Assembly (NCBI GenBank): GCA_934402315.1
Contig: CAKRTS010000007.1
Coordinates: 62,001 to 126,000, forward strand
From: an uncultured Acetatifactor sp.
Lineage (GTDB): Bacteria; Bacillota; Clostridia; Lachnospirales; Lachnospiraceae
DNA length: 64,000 nt
Direction of reading: 5' to 3'
This document shows positions 9,305-18,035 of the stretch, in pieces. Each line of letters begins with the position of its first letter. Position 1 is the stretch's first letter. Position numbers and translations under genes: made by a program. The notes below the pieces were generated by a model. It was not told the DNA's origin. It saw only the letters and a list, made by a program, of their open reading frames with translations, and did not search any database.

Positions 9305-10867
9305 ATGGATAAGCGTACAGAGGGAAAGAAAAAGAAATTAGGGAATATTAAGACGATCATTTATGGCAGGACGGCAATTCTGCTGCTGGGCTTTCTGGCA
9401 CAGCTTGCATTGCTGGTGATCGGCTATTATTGGCTCAGAAGGTACAGCTTCTGGTTCTATGCATTGTTTCTGACAATCAGTGCGATTGCCATACTTCATA
9501 TCTTCAACACAAGGGGAAATCCCGACATGAAGCTGTCATGGATGTTCCCGATCGCAATCTTTCCGATCTTCGGGGCAATTTTTTATACGACAATTGTGAT
9601 GCAGCCCGGAACGAAGGTGATGTACAGCCGGTTGAAAAGCCTCTCGGAGCAGACAAAGAAGTATGTGACGGATGACAGAGAGGTCTGGGAGAGACTGCGT
9701 GCCGAGAGCCCGCACATGGGTCAGCTCTCGCATTATCTCTACCATCGGGATAACAGTCCCGTCTATGACAAAACGCAGGTGACGTACTTCTGCCTGGGGG
9801 ACGAGCAGTTCCCGGCGATCCTTGAGGAACTGAAAAAGGCGGAGAAATTTATCTTCGTGGAGTTTTTCATCGTCAGCGAAGGACGCATGTGGGACATGGT
9901 TCACGAGATCTTAAAGGAGAAGGCGCAGCAGGGCGTGGAGGTCAGATTCATGTATGACGGCACGGATGTGCTGTTTAATCTGCCGAACTATTATCCCAGA
10001 GTGCTCGAGGCGGAGGGAATAAGGTGCAAGATGTTCGCACCGATCAAGCCGATCTTCTCGCCGCATTACAATAACCGGGATCACAGGAAGATTCTGGTCG
10101 TCGATGGCAAGGTGGCATTTACCGGCGGAATCAATCTGGCGGACGAATATATCAATGAGAAGCTGCGTTTCGGACATTGGAAGGACACCGGTATCATGGT
10201 ACAGGGAGATGCGGTGGAGCGTTTTACCTACATGTTTCTGGAGATGTGGAACGAATCGGAGAAGCAGCCGGATGATTTTATAAAATATGCCTGTCCGGAA
10301 GGCAGTGCCATGCCGTCGGACGGCTATGTGATCCCCTACAGTGTCTGCCCGCTCGGGCCGGAGCGTGTCGGCGAAAGAGTGTATCTCGACATTATCAACA
10401 CCGCGCACACCTACGTCCATATCATGACACCATATCTGATACTGGATCATGAATTGATGATGGCGCTTACCTATGCGGCGAAGAGGGGAGTGGAGGTCAT
10501 AATCATCATGCCCCATATCCCTGACAAGAAATATGCGTTTGACCTTGCAAAGACCTATTACAGCGAGCTCCTCGAGGCAGGGGTGCGCATCTGTGAATAC
10601 GAGCCGGGTTTTGTGCATGCGAAGGTGTTTACGGCAGATGACGAGAAGGCGGTCGTGGGGACGGTGAATCTGGATTACCGCAGCCTGTATCATCATTTCG
10701 AGTGCGGTGTGATCCTGTACCGGAATTCAAAGATTGCGATGATCGAGCAGGACATTCAGGATACGCTGGCGAAGTGTATTGAGCAGACCACGGAGAACGT
10801 GAAGGCATTGAAGCTGAGAGAGAAGGTTCTTGGCTGGGTCATGAGGATCGTTGCCCCGCTGATGTGA
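9305..10867 (+). CDS. cls: cardiolipin synthase (phospholipase D family)
   Basis: 520 residues from ATG 9305, chosen because GGAG lies six bases upstream; ATG 9293 would precede that site. Two N-terminal membrane helices, then two phospholipase-D domains with HKD motifs: HRKILVVDG (first) and HAKVFTADD (second). By family it condenses two phosphatidylglycerols into cardiolipin and glycerol at the membrane. It begins 16 bases after the pseudokinase gene stop, suggesting cotranscription. No obvious terminator follows. Confidence 0.93.
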   Translation: MDKRTEGKKKKLGNIKTIIYGRTAILLLGFLAQLALLVIGYYWLRRYSFWFYALFLTISAIAILHIFNTRGNPDMKLSWMFPIAIFPIFGAIFYTTIVMQPGTKVMYSRLKSLSEQTKKYVTDDREVWERLRAESPHMGQLSHYLYHRDNSPVYDKTQVTYFCLGDEQFPAILEELKKAEKFIFVEFFIVSEGRMWDMVHEILKEKAQQGVEVRFMYDGTDVLFNLPNYYPRVLEAEGIRCKMFAPIKPIFSPHYNNRDHRKILVVDGKVAFTGGINLADEYINEKLRFGHWKDTGIMVQGDAVERFTYMFLEMWNESEKQPDDFIKYACPEGSAMPSDGYVIPYSVCPLGPERVGERVYLDIINTAHTYVHIMTPYLILDHELMMALTYAAKRGVEVIIIMPHIPDKKYAFDLAKTYYSELLEAGVRICEYEPGFVHAKVFTADDEKAVVGTVNLDYRSLYHHFECGVILYRNSKIAMIEQDIQDTLAKCIEQTTENVKALKLREKVLGWVMRIVAPLM

Positions 10868-10946
10868 TGGATTTTTTTGCAGAACGGGAACTTTTGCCGC
10901 AGAAAGACGTCTATAGGCGTGAAAGAGGTGACAGGGAGGACATATC

Positions 10947-11507
10947 TTGAAGGACTCGGAAATTTTGGATCTGTACTGGGCGCGGGATGAACGCGCGTTG
11001 ACGGAAACGCAGCACACCTACGGCGCATACTGCCACAGCATAGCGTGGCATATCCTGTATGACAAAGAGGATGCGGATGAGTGCGTCAACGATACATGGT
11101 TCCGCGCGTGGCAGGCGATCCCGCCCGGACGGCCGGGGAAGCTGGCGCTGTTTCTCGGTACGATCACGAGGAATATCTCACTGGACAGGTGGAAGGGAAA
11201 AAGGGCGGAAAAGCGGGGAGGCGGCGTTGTTGCGGTCGCTCTGGACGAGCTGGCGGAATGTGTGCCCGACGGGCATGATACCGAAGCCTTGATCGAGGCG
11301 GAGGAGCTGCAGCGCGCGTTGAACAGCTTTCTTCATACCCTCTCCGAGAAGGACTGTAACGTATTCCTAAGAAGGTACTGGTACGCGGAGGAGTACAGTG
11401 AGATTGCCGAGAGATATGGACTTAAGCTGAATACAGTAAAGACAAGCCTTTTTCGCACACGCGGCAGATTGAAGGAGTATCTGCAGAAGGAGGGCGTTGT
11501 ACTGTGA
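10947..11507 (+). CDS. ECF-type RNA polymerase sigma factor
   Basis: 186 residues starting at TTG 10947, with AGGGAGGA six bases upstream. Region 2 is visible around DADECVNDTWFRAWQAIPP (core binding and -10 recognition), and region 4 is the C-terminal helix-turn-helix (YSEIAERYGLKLNTVKTSLF). By family it directs polymerase to a stress or envelope regulon. Its stop overlaps the start of the next gene by three bases, the usual sigma/anti-sigma coupling. Confidence 0.9.
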   Translation: MKDSEILDLYWARDERALTETQHTYGAYCHSIAWHILYDKEDADECVNDTWFRAWQAIPPGRPGKLALFLGTITRNISLDRWKGKRAEKRGGGVVAVALDELAECVPDGHDTEALIEAEELQRALNSFLHTLSEKDCNVFLRRYWYAEEYSEIAERYGLKLNTVKTSLFRTRGRLKEYLQKEGVVL

Positions 11508-12388
11508 AGAAATCGGAAAAGGCGATGAAGCTCATGCAGGCGTTGTCCGGTGTGGACGAGGAACTGCTGGCAAGAAGCGAGGAGAGAAAAACAGGGCATA
11601 AGATTGTGCGTTTTATGAACCGGTACGGCAAGGGATGCGCCGCGTGTCTTTGCCTGATTGTTGCAGGAGCAGCATTTTTTTCTATGCGTGGAGTTAAAAC
11701 GGACAATACAACCGAAAGCATTATGGAGATGGCGCCGGGGCTGCAGGCAAACATGACGGCAGGCGGAACGGAGGATGGCGCAGCCGGCGAGGCGGCAGAG
11801 TTAGAGTGTGCGGAGACGGCGAAGGACGAGCTCGCGGAGACGATGAACAGCGACATGGATGCCGGGGAGGCTCCTGCATGGCTGGATATAGAGGAGCTTG
11901 TGCAGCAGGCGAAGCATTCTGCAGAGCAGGACGAAACAGAGAAGTATTCCGGGGCGCAGAATAACGGTGCATTGGAGACCGAAAAAGCTGAGGGCACAGC
12001 CGGTGTGGAAAGCACGACGGAAGATATACAGCAGAACGCGACGGAAGAGCTGAGACAGAGCAGAAAGGTCGCGCCGCTGGTGCCGGACAGCTATTCTTAT
12101 ATAGAAGAAACGCTGTCGGAGAATGGGGAGAGCCGCACGGTGGAATGGTCGGATGGGGAACACGGACTTTGGCTGCGATTCACGCAGACGGAGCTGACAA
12201 CGGATGTTTGCTTTGATGCGGAGCCGCCTGTCTATACCGTGGAAGAGGACTGGCGGGAATTGATAACGGAGAAGGAAGACGGAGAAAGACAGCGGCTTGC
12301 ACTGCTGTATGAAGACGGACTGCTTGTGGAGTACAGTGGATACCTGACGAGGGAAGAACTGATTGACCTGTTGGAATCCTTATTGTAA
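11504..12388 (+). CDS. single-pass membrane protein, putative anti-sigma factor
   Basis: 294 residues from GTG 11504, translationally coupled to the sigma gene (start and stop overlap; GAAGGAGGG upstream). Cytoplasmic N-terminus of about 45 residues, one membrane segment (about 46-60), a long Glu/Ala-rich extracytoplasmic linker (about 75-185), then a small C-terminal domain with no motif I recognise. I see no HxxxCxxC zinc anti-sigma motif. The anti-sigma role is inferred from position and topology only. The C-terminal domain could be the stress sensor. Confidence 0.6.
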   Translation: MKKSEKAMKLMQALSGVDEELLARSEERKTGHKIVRFMNRYGKGCAACLCLIVAGAAFFSMRGVKTDNTTESIMEMAPGLQANMTAGGTEDGAAGEAAELECAETAKDELAETMNSDMDAGEAPAWLDIEELVQQAKHSAEQDETEKYSGAQNNGALETEKAEGTAGVESTTEDIQQNATEELRQSRKVAPLVPDSYSYIEETLSENGESRTVEWSDGEHGLWLRFTQTELTTDVCFDAEPPVYTVEEDWRELITEKEDGERQRLALLYEDGLLVEYSGYLTREELIDLLESLL

Positions 12389-12390
12389 GC

Positions 12391-13086
12391 TCAGGCGTTC
12401 TCGTTTTCAAGCATACGGTAGCCGATGCCGATCTCTGTGAAAACATACTGCGGTCTTGCAGGATTTTTTTCGATCTTACGTCGGATGTTTGCCATATTGA
12501 CACGGAGGATCTGGTTACTGTTGTCCATGTATGGCCCCCAGATCGCATTCATGATATAACCGTAGGTCAGAACGCGGCCGGATTGTTCGGCGAGCAGTGA
12601 GAGAAGCTGGTATTCTATCTGCGTGAGATGAACCTCGTTGCCCTCCAGCAGAACCATATGCTTGTCAAAGTCGATTTCCAGACCGGATGCAGAGTAGGTC
12701 CGTCCGGATGCACTGAAATGCCGCCGGCGCAGACATGTGCGGATGCGCGCCATCAGCTCGGCGGGGCCGAAGGGCTTTGTCACATAGTCGTCGGCTCCGA
12801 GATCCAGTGCGAGAACCTTGTCATCCTCGTTGACTCTCGCTGAGATGACAATGATGGGAATATCGCTCCAGTCACGCATGTTCTTTAACACCTGACAGCC
12901 ATCGATGTCGGGCAGACCGAGATCGAGCAGGATGATGTCCGGTAAGTCGACGGAAGCAAGGCAGAGTCCTTCCTTTCCCGTATAGGCAGAGGTTATGTGG
13001 TAACCGTTGCCCGACAGGGCGGTAGTGATGAAGGAGCAAATGCTCTTATCATCCTCGATCAGCAGTATATTTGTAGTTTTGTTCAT
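12391..13086 (-). CDS. kdpE: KdpE-like OmpR-family response regulator
   Basis: 231 residues: a receiver domain with the phospho-acceptor Asp in IILLDLGLPD and the conserved Lys in VTKPFG, then a winged-helix DNA-binding domain ending GIGYRM. It starts with a 4-base overlap (ATGA) with the upstream sensor kinase gene. By family it controls potassium uptake (kdpFABC) or, in some Firmicutes, other osmotic genes; no kdpFABC is in the window, so the symbol reflects similarity only. Its stop is two bases from the stop of the convergent anti-sigma gene. Confidence 0.85.
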   Translation of the reverse strand: MNKTTNILLIEDDKSICSFITTALSGNGYHITSAYTGKEGLCLASVDLPDIILLDLGLPDIDGCQVLKNMRDWSDIPIIVISARVNEDDKVLALDLGADDYVTKPFGPAELMARIRTCLRRRHFSASGRTYSASGLEIDFDKHMVLLEGNEVHLTQIEYQLLSLLAEQSGRVLTYGYIMNAIWGPYMDNSNQILRVNMANIRRKIEKNPARPQYVFTEIGIGYRMLENENA

Positions 13087-14186
13087 GAATCTGATGCCTC
13101 TTTTCTCTTGGGAAGTGTGAAGATAAATTCTGCACCGTCCCCGTGATTTCGCCCGATAATGGTTCCGTGGTGAGCTGCAATAATGGTTTTACATACGACA
13201 AGTCCGATTCCCATCCCCTTCTGGATGTCAGGTGTATCCGAGATGTAGTCAGTGCCCTCGAAGAGATGCGGCAGCATCTCTGTAGGAATGCCGGTTCCGT
13301 GATCGCGGATGGTAAAGGAAACATTGTCGGGATGATTTTCAACAATCAGTTCGACCGGAGCTGTCGCGCCGGAGTGAAGCAGGGCGTTCTCCAGAAGATT
13401 GATGGTTACCTGTTCGATCAGTACGGCGTCCATGGGGATCATAATGAACTCATCGGGGATGGTGACCTGTATCTTGGAGCCTTCATAGCGGCGCTCTGTG
13501 CGCTGCAGGGCCTCGGCGACAACCTCCTCGACAGGCTCCTCGTGGGTGCTGATGGAGAGCTTGTCCCGGTCGATGCGCGTGACGGTCAGCAGATTTTCCA
13601 CCATGTGTATCAGCCATGTGGAATCCTCGTAAATATTGCGGACAATCGTGGATTTGTCTTCTTCTGACAGAAAATCGCCGTTCTCGAGGTAGGCAAGACT
13701 GCTTCCCACGATGCCGGTCAGCGGAGTGCGCAGATCGTGTGAGATGGCGCGCAGAAGATTCGCGCGCGTCCTTTCCTTCTCGGCCTCGGCAAGCTCCTTC
13801 TGCCATTTTGCAATCAGATCCGCCTGCCGGACGAGGTGCGATGTCAGTGTGCTGATAAAGATGGTGATGGAGCACATGAAGAGGAAGGTGATAGGATAAC
13901 CCTCCAGTGAAAAATTTACCTTATGATAAGGAAAGGTAAACCTGTAATTGTACCATAGTACAATGAAGAGGGAACAGCAGATGCCGTAGCCGTAACCGAC
14001 TGTGTTGCTGGAGGCAAAGATCAGGAAAAAGAGAAAGATCAGCGTGATATTGGGGGAAATTTCCTGTACAAAATAGTAATAGAACGAGGAGACCGCAACA
14101 GCGGCCGCCATGCAGAGCACAGACAGCAGCGCACTGGCAAGATGCTGCTTCGGTTTTGACAATGTATGTAGTTTCGCCCGTATCAT
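13083..14186 (-). CDS. short KdpD-like sensor histidine kinase (DUF4118)
   Basis: 367 residues: four predicted membrane helices (about 16-115, DUF4118 type), HisKA with His in AISHDLRTPLTGI, and HATPase_c with N-box INLLENALLHSG, DHGTGI and GMGIGLVV. Full-length KdpD has an extra ~380-residue N-terminal KdpD/Usp-like part that is absent here, so c-di-AMP or ATP sensing through that part is unlikely. The start has GGAGG about five bases upstream. Coupled to the downstream regulator. Confidence 0.88.
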   Translation of the reverse strand: MIRAKLHTLSKPKQHLASALLSVLCMAAAVAVSSFYYYFVQEISPNITLIFLFFLIFASSNTVGYGYGICCSLFIVLWYNYRFTFPYHKVNFSLEGYPITFLFMCSITIFISTLTSHLVRQADLIAKWQKELAEAEKERTRANLLRAISHDLRTPLTGIVGSSLAYLENGDFLSEEDKSTIVRNIYEDSTWLIHMVENLLTVTRIDRDKLSISTHEEPVEEVVAEALQRTERRYEGSKIQVTIPDEFIMIPMDAVLIEQVTINLLENALLHSGATAPVELIVENHPDNVSFTIRDHGTGIPTEMLPHLFEGTDYISDTPDIQKGMGIGLVVCKTIIAAHHGTIIGRNHGDGAEFIFTLPKRKEASDS

Positions 14187-14227
14187 TCATACCTCCGTAC
14201 CAGACAGTTGTCTTATGTACAAATACT

Positions 14228-14256
14228 ATTATATACCTTTTTGCAAAATAGTGCAA
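14228..14256 (-). promoter_or_regulatory. sigma-A promoter of the kdpDE-like operon
   Basis: On the minus strand: TTGCAC (14251-14256), 17-base spacer, TATAAT (14228-14233), about 38 bases before the kinase start codon. Confidence 0.7.
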
Positions 14257-14269
14257 GAAAAATATGATG

Positions 14270-14308
14270 ATTAATTATTGCTAAAATTTTAGCTTTCCTA
14301 TAATTAAT
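14270..14308. promoter_or_regulatory. nested palindrome upstream of kdpD-like gene
   Basis: A perfect 14-base palindrome GCTAAAATTTTAGC (14280-14293) lies inside a larger inverted repeat, ATTAATTAT (14270-14278) with ATAATTAAT (14300-14308). It is just upstream of the -35 box, a plausible activator site. Alternatively it is a hairpin ending the methyltransferase transcript, although no clear T-run follows. Confidence 0.45.
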
Positions 14309-14347
14309 AAGAAGAAATACCTGTTTTTTGAAAAACGAAGGCATGCA

Positions 14348-15250
14348 CTAAGCCCTGTGCCAGCGGCCTGACGCACCGCAGGGAAGCACCAGCCCGGATT
14401 CTTTTACCGGAAGTCCGATCTCTTCGGCGTCCACAGAGCCGCCGAACTGTTTTGTGACGGAGGTGTTTATCATGTAGGAGAGGACGGCGGGCTGCAGTCC
14501 CGTTGTATAGGAATTAATAAGGAAGAATAAGGCATCCTTTGAGAGCAGCTGCGCTGTCAGTTCTATGAACGGCCAGATGCTTTCTTCGATTTTCCAGATT
14601 TCTCCCTTTGGGCCTCTTCCGTAGGAGGGAGGGTCCATGATAATGCCGTCGTATTTGTTCCCGCGGCGGATCTCGCGCTCCACGAATTTCACACAGTCGT
14701 CCACGAGCCAGCGGATAGGCGCTTCACCCAGTCCGGAGCTGATGGCGTTTTCCTTTGCCCATGTGACCATTCCCTTCGAGGCATCCACATGCGTGACGGC
14801 GGCGCCGGCGGCTGCTGCGGCAAGCGTTGCGCCCCCTGTATAGGCGAAGAGATTCAATACCTTTGGCTGACGTCCGGGAGCTTTTTTTACCGCATCAGCA
14901 ATCAGCCCGGAAAACCAGTCCCAGTTTGTCGCCTGCTCGGGGAAGAGTCCGGTGTGCTTAAAGCTGAAAGGTTTCAGGTGGAAGGTCAGCGCCTTTCCGG
15001 GGGGAAGGCAGGGGAGGGAGTAATGGATTGTCCACTCAGCCGGCAGATGGAAGAATTCCCATTCGCCGCCGCCCTTGGCATTCCTGTGGTAGTGTCCGTT
15101 TTTCTTTTTCCAGCCGTTTGAGGTATGGGGGGTGTTCCAGATGACCTGCGGGTCGGGGCGTACCAATATATAATCTCCCCAGCGCTCGAGCTTCTCGCCG
15201 CCGGAGGTGTCCAATACTTCATAATCTTTCCAATGATCTGCAATCCACAT
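14348..15250 (-). CDS. class I SAM-dependent RNA methyltransferase (RlmI/RlmK-like)
   Basis: 300 residues. Methyltransferase motif I is VLNLFAYTGGATL, the acidic loop after beta-2 contains HVDASKGMVTWAKENA, and motif IV is IIMDPPSYGRG. The layout matches the family of 23S rRNA cytosine/guanine methyltransferases, but there is no N-terminal PUA domain as in RlmI. Target base unknown. The start has AAAGGA about ten bases upstream, a rather long spacing. Confidence 0.85.
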   Translation of the reverse strand: MWIADHWKDYEVLDTSGGEKLERWGDYILVRPDPQVIWNTPHTSNGWKKKNGHYHRNAKGGGEWEFFHLPAEWTIHYSLPCLPPGKALTFHLKPFSFKHTGLFPEQATNWDWFSGLIADAVKKAPGRQPKVLNLFAYTGGATLAAAAAGAAVTHVDASKGMVTWAKENAISSGLGEAPIRWLVDDCVKFVEREIRRGNKYDGIIMDPPSYGRGPKGEIWKIEESIWPFIELTAQLLSKDALFFLINSYTTGLQPAVLSYMINTSVTKQFGGSVDAEEIGLPVKESGLVLPCGASGRWHRA

Positions 15251-15352
15251 AAGTGTATGATTCCTTTCCGGACATCCCTTGACGAATGTCTTTCTTCTAT
15301 ATTAATATGCATTCATTATAACCAATGTTTTACGGGGAGTAAAGCAGTAACG

Positions 15353-15509
15353 ATTGTACTGTTACTGTTCACAGTCCATATTCCGCGAAGTCAAAATTGC
15401 ATGAAATGCAATTTTGCGAGACTTGCAGGCGCCAAAATGCATTGAAAATGCATTTTGTGTGCATCGCGAAGCGTGTTGCTGTGAACGGAGTGAACAGTAA
15501 CATTGTACT
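15353..15509. mobile_element. MITE-like element with 8-bp target duplication
   Basis: Terminal inverted repeats GTTACTGTTCAC (15361-15372) and GTGAACAGTAAC (15490-15501) bound a 141-bp unit. The 8-base word ATTGTACT sits directly outside both ends (15353-15360 and 15502-15509) as a direct repeat, as expected for a transposition target duplication. Inside are two hairpins, around 15394-15416 (AAAATTGCAT...ATGCAATTTT) and 15433-15457 (CAAAATGCATT...AATGCATTTTG). No coding capacity. It lies just upstream of the S10 promoter. Other copies were not found in this window. Confidence 0.7.
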
Positions 15510-15539
15510 AAAAAAAATACAATATTTTTTTAAAAGTTC

Positions 15540-15568
15540 TTGCAAAATCCGGAAACACCATGTATACT
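15540..15568 (+). promoter_or_regulatory. sigma-A promoter of the S10 operon
   Basis: TTGCAA (15540-15545), 17-base spacer, TATACT (15563-15568), preceded by an A/T-rich UP-like stretch (15511-15536). It gives a leader of about 300 nt before rpsJ. Confidence 0.8.
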
Positions 15569-15574
15569 ATCAAT

Positions 15575-15873
15575 TGCTGTGGCATGATAGCTGTGAAGCG
15601 TGAGGTTGCTGTTTGTCAGCAATGACAGACAGGTTTTCCGTGGAGCGAATGTCAAGTTAGAAAACTGACGGCAAGTCACTGTACCAATTTGAAGTCTGCA
15701 ACTCAGCAGAAACGACGTGTGAATCGAAAGTGATCCGAGAGATGTTGCGTGAGGGTCTAGGACACACACGGGAGAGTGTACAGTCACCGCTTGTCGTACT
15801 AAAGGCAATTTAATTGCCTTGAGGCAAAGAAATTGCCTTGAACTGAAAGTGCGAAAAGGAGGCGACTTTTTTT
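15575..15873 (+). ncRNA. structured 5' leader of the S10 operon
   Basis: About 300 nt with no gene. The 3' part has a perfect hairpin, AAGGCAAT / ATTGCCTT (about 15803-15821), directly followed by GGCAA / TTGCC (about 15824-15838), so the complementary arms can pair in more than one way. The ribosome binding site (AAAGGAGG) follows. The layout suggests an autoregulatory leader; L4 controls this operon in E. coli, but I do not recognise that structure here. Confidence 0.5.
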
Positions 15874-16191
15874 ATGGCAAGTCAAGTAATGAGAATTACC
15901 CTTAAGGCTTATGAGCATCAGCTGGTGGACGCATCCGCCAAGAAGATCATCGAGACTGTAAAGAAGACCGGATCAGAGGTTAGCGGGCCTGTGCCGCTGC
16001 CGACAAAGAAAGAGGTTGTTACAATTCTGAGAGCTGTACACAAGTACAAGGATTCCAGAGAGCAGTTCGAGCAGAGAACTCATAAGAGACTTATCGATAT
16101 CATTGCACCTACACAGAAGACAGTTGATGCACTGCAGAGACTGGAGATGCCCGCAGGTGTTTACATTGATATTAAAATGAAAACCAAGTAA
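15874..16191 (+). CDS. rpsJ: 30S ribosomal protein S10
   Basis: 105 residues, typical length. Conserved features include [16 protein letters not shown] and [12 protein letters not shown]10 sits in the 30S head and also takes part in NusB-dependent antitermination. First gene of the S10 operon. Confidence 0.98.
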   Translation: MASQVMRITLKAYEHQLVDASAKKIIETVKKTGSEVSGPVPLPTKKEVVTILRAVHKYKDSREQFEQRTHKRLIDIIAPTQKTVDALQRLEMPAGVYIDIKMKTK

Positions 16192-16295
16192 TGAAAACAA
16201 ACCTCTACTTAGACGTAAGAACACATCGTTACGGCGCAACGGTAACAGCGTGGTCCGCTATGTAGAAAGCCTAAGAAGGCAGAAAGAGAGGAAAA

Positions 16296-16979
16296 ATGAA
16301 GAAAGCAATTTTGGCAACCAAAGTCGGAATGACTCAGATCTTCAACGAAGACGGCGTATTGGTTCCTGTAACGGTTCTTCAGGCAGGTCCCTGTGTGGTA
16401 ACACAGATCAAGACTGTTGAGAACGACGGCTACAGCGCAGTACAGGTCGGCTTCGCAGACAAGAAGGAAAAGATCGTAAACAAGGATGCAAGCGGTAAGA
16501 GAGAGATCATCCACAGACACGGCGTCAACAAGGCGCAGGCAGGCCACTTCAAGAAGGCAGGCGTAAGCGCAAAGAGATATATCAGAGAGTTCAAGTTCGA
16601 GAACGCTGGCGATTATACGCTGGGCGCAGAGATCAAGGCAGACATCTTCGCAGAGGGCGATAAGATCGATGCTTCTGCAATCTCCAAGGGAAAAGGTTTC
16701 CAGGGTGCGATCAAGAGACTTGGTCAGCACAGAGGACCCATGAAGCACGGTTCCAAGTTCCATCGTCATCAGGGTTCCAACGGTGCATGTTCCTCTCCCA
16801 GCCGTGTGTTCAAGGGTAAGGGAATGCCCGGACATATGGGTTGCGTAAAAGTAACTGTTCAGAACCTTGAGGTTGTAAGAGTAGATGCTGAGAAGAATCT
16901 GCTTCTTGTCAAGGGTGCGGTACCCGGCCCGAAGAAGGCTCTGGTAACCATCAAAGAGACCACGAAGGTCGAGGCATAA
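16296..16979 (+). CDS. rplC: 50S ribosomal protein L3
   Basis: 227 residues. It begins [16 protein letters not shown], and the loop reaching toward the peptidyl-transferase centre is visible ([19 protein letters not shown]). The 104-base gap after rpsJ contains a small hairpin (GTTAC / GTAAC near 16230-16248). RBS AGAGAGG. Confidence 0.97.
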   Translation: MKKAILATKVGMTQIFNEDGVLVPVTVLQAGPCVVTQIKTVENDGYSAVQVGFADKKEKIVNKDASGKREIIHRHGVNKAQAGHFKKAGVSAKRYIREFKFENAGDYTLGAEIKADIFAEGDKIDASAISKGKGFQGAIKRLGQHRGPMKHGSKFHRHQGSNGACSSPSRVFKGKGMPGHMGCVKVTVQNLEVVRVDAEKNLLLVKGAVPGPKKALVTIKETTKVEA

Positions 16980-17024
16980 TAGATGTGCCTTTGCCAGGCG
17001 CACGTGCGAAAGGAGGCCAATCAG

Positions 17025-17645
17025 ATGGCAAACGTATCTGTTTTTAATATGGAAGGCAAGGAAGTTGGAACAATCGAATTGAACGATGCCGTATTTGGTG
17101 TTGAAGTAAATGAGCACTTAGTACACATGGCGGTTGTACAGCAGCTTGCAAATAATCGTCAGGGAACCCAGAAGGCAAAGACCCGTTCCGAGGTATCCGG
17201 CGGCGGAAGAAAGCCCTGGAGACAGAAGGGAACAGGACATGCAAGACAGGGTTCAACCAGATCTCCCCAGTGGACCGGCGGCGGTGTTGTATTCGCACCC
17301 GTTCCCAGAGATTATTCCTTCAAGCTTAACAAGAAGGAAAAGAGAGCAGCACTGAAGTCCGCTCTGACAGACAAGGTTCAGAAGAACAGCCTGATCGTTG
17401 TTGACGAGCTGAAGTTCGACGAGATCAAGACAAAGAACTTTGCGAATGTAATGAGCAATTTGAAGGTTGAGAAGGGTCTTGTTGTTATCGCTGAGAACGA
17501 TGCAAATGTAGTTCTCTCCGCCAGAAACATGGCAGATGTAGATACAACTCTGGTAAACACCATCAACACATATGACATCATGAAGGCTAAGACAGTTGTT
17601 CTGACCAAGGATGCTGTTGCAAAGATCGAGGAGGTGTACGCATAA
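17025..17645 (+). CDS. rplD: 50S ribosomal protein L4
   Basis: 206 residues from ATG 17025 with AAAGGAGG eight bases upstream; an in-frame start at 16983 precedes that site and would add a non-conserved leader. The extended loop [19 protein letters not shown], which lines the exit tunnel, is intact. L4 is the known feedback regulator of the S10 operon in E. coli. Its stop overlaps the rplW start by one base. Confidence 0.96.
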   Translation: MANVSVFNMEGKEVGTIELNDAVFGVEVNEHLVHMAVVQQLANNRQGTQKAKTRSEVSGGGRKPWRQKGTGHARQGSTRSPQWTGGGVVFAPVPRDYSFKLNKKEKRAALKSALTDKVQKNSLIVVDELKFDEIKTKNFANVMSNLKVEKGLVVIAENDANVVLSARNMADVDTTLVNTINTYDIMKAKTVVLTKDAVAKIEEVYA

Positions 17646-17944
17646 TGGCAGACATTAAATACTATGACGTAATCCTCAAACCGGTTATTACCGAGAAGAG
17701 TATGGCTGGTATGGGCGAGAAGAAATATACTTTTCTGGTTCATACAGAGGCAAACAAGTCCCAGATCAAGGAAGCTGTTGAGAAGATGTTCGATGGCGCT
17801 AAGGTAAAGAGCGTGAACACCATGAACTGTGAGGGTAAGAACAAGAGACGCGGAATGGTTACCGGCAAGACTGCCAAGACCAAGAAGGCTATTGTTACCC
17901 TGACTGCTGACAGCAAGGACATTGAGATCTTCACAGGTCTGTAA
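17645..17944 (+). CDS. rplW: 50S ribosomal protein L23
   Basis: 99 residues, beginning near [14 protein letters not shown]. It forms part of the nascent-chain exit site, docking trigger factor and SRP. Coupled to rplD. A GGAAAC / GTTTCC hairpin lies in the gap before rplB. Confidence 0.97.
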   Translation: MADIKYYDVILKPVITEKSMAGMGEKKYTFLVHTEANKSQIKEAVEKMFDGAKVKSVNTMNCEGKNKRRGMVTGKTAKTKKAIVTLTADSKDIEIFTGL

Positions 17945-18035
17945 GCTGTAGGAAACGATAAGGTTTCCCACACATGGTTAAGTATGCGGCCGAAGGATGC
18001 GGCTGCGCAAAATTCATTGAAAAGGAGATAAGACA

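Noticed and set aside
15361..15501. The element as a REP/BIME-type palindrome rather than a MITE
   Set aside because: The exact 8-bp flanking direct repeat favours transposition; kept as MITE-like pending other copies.
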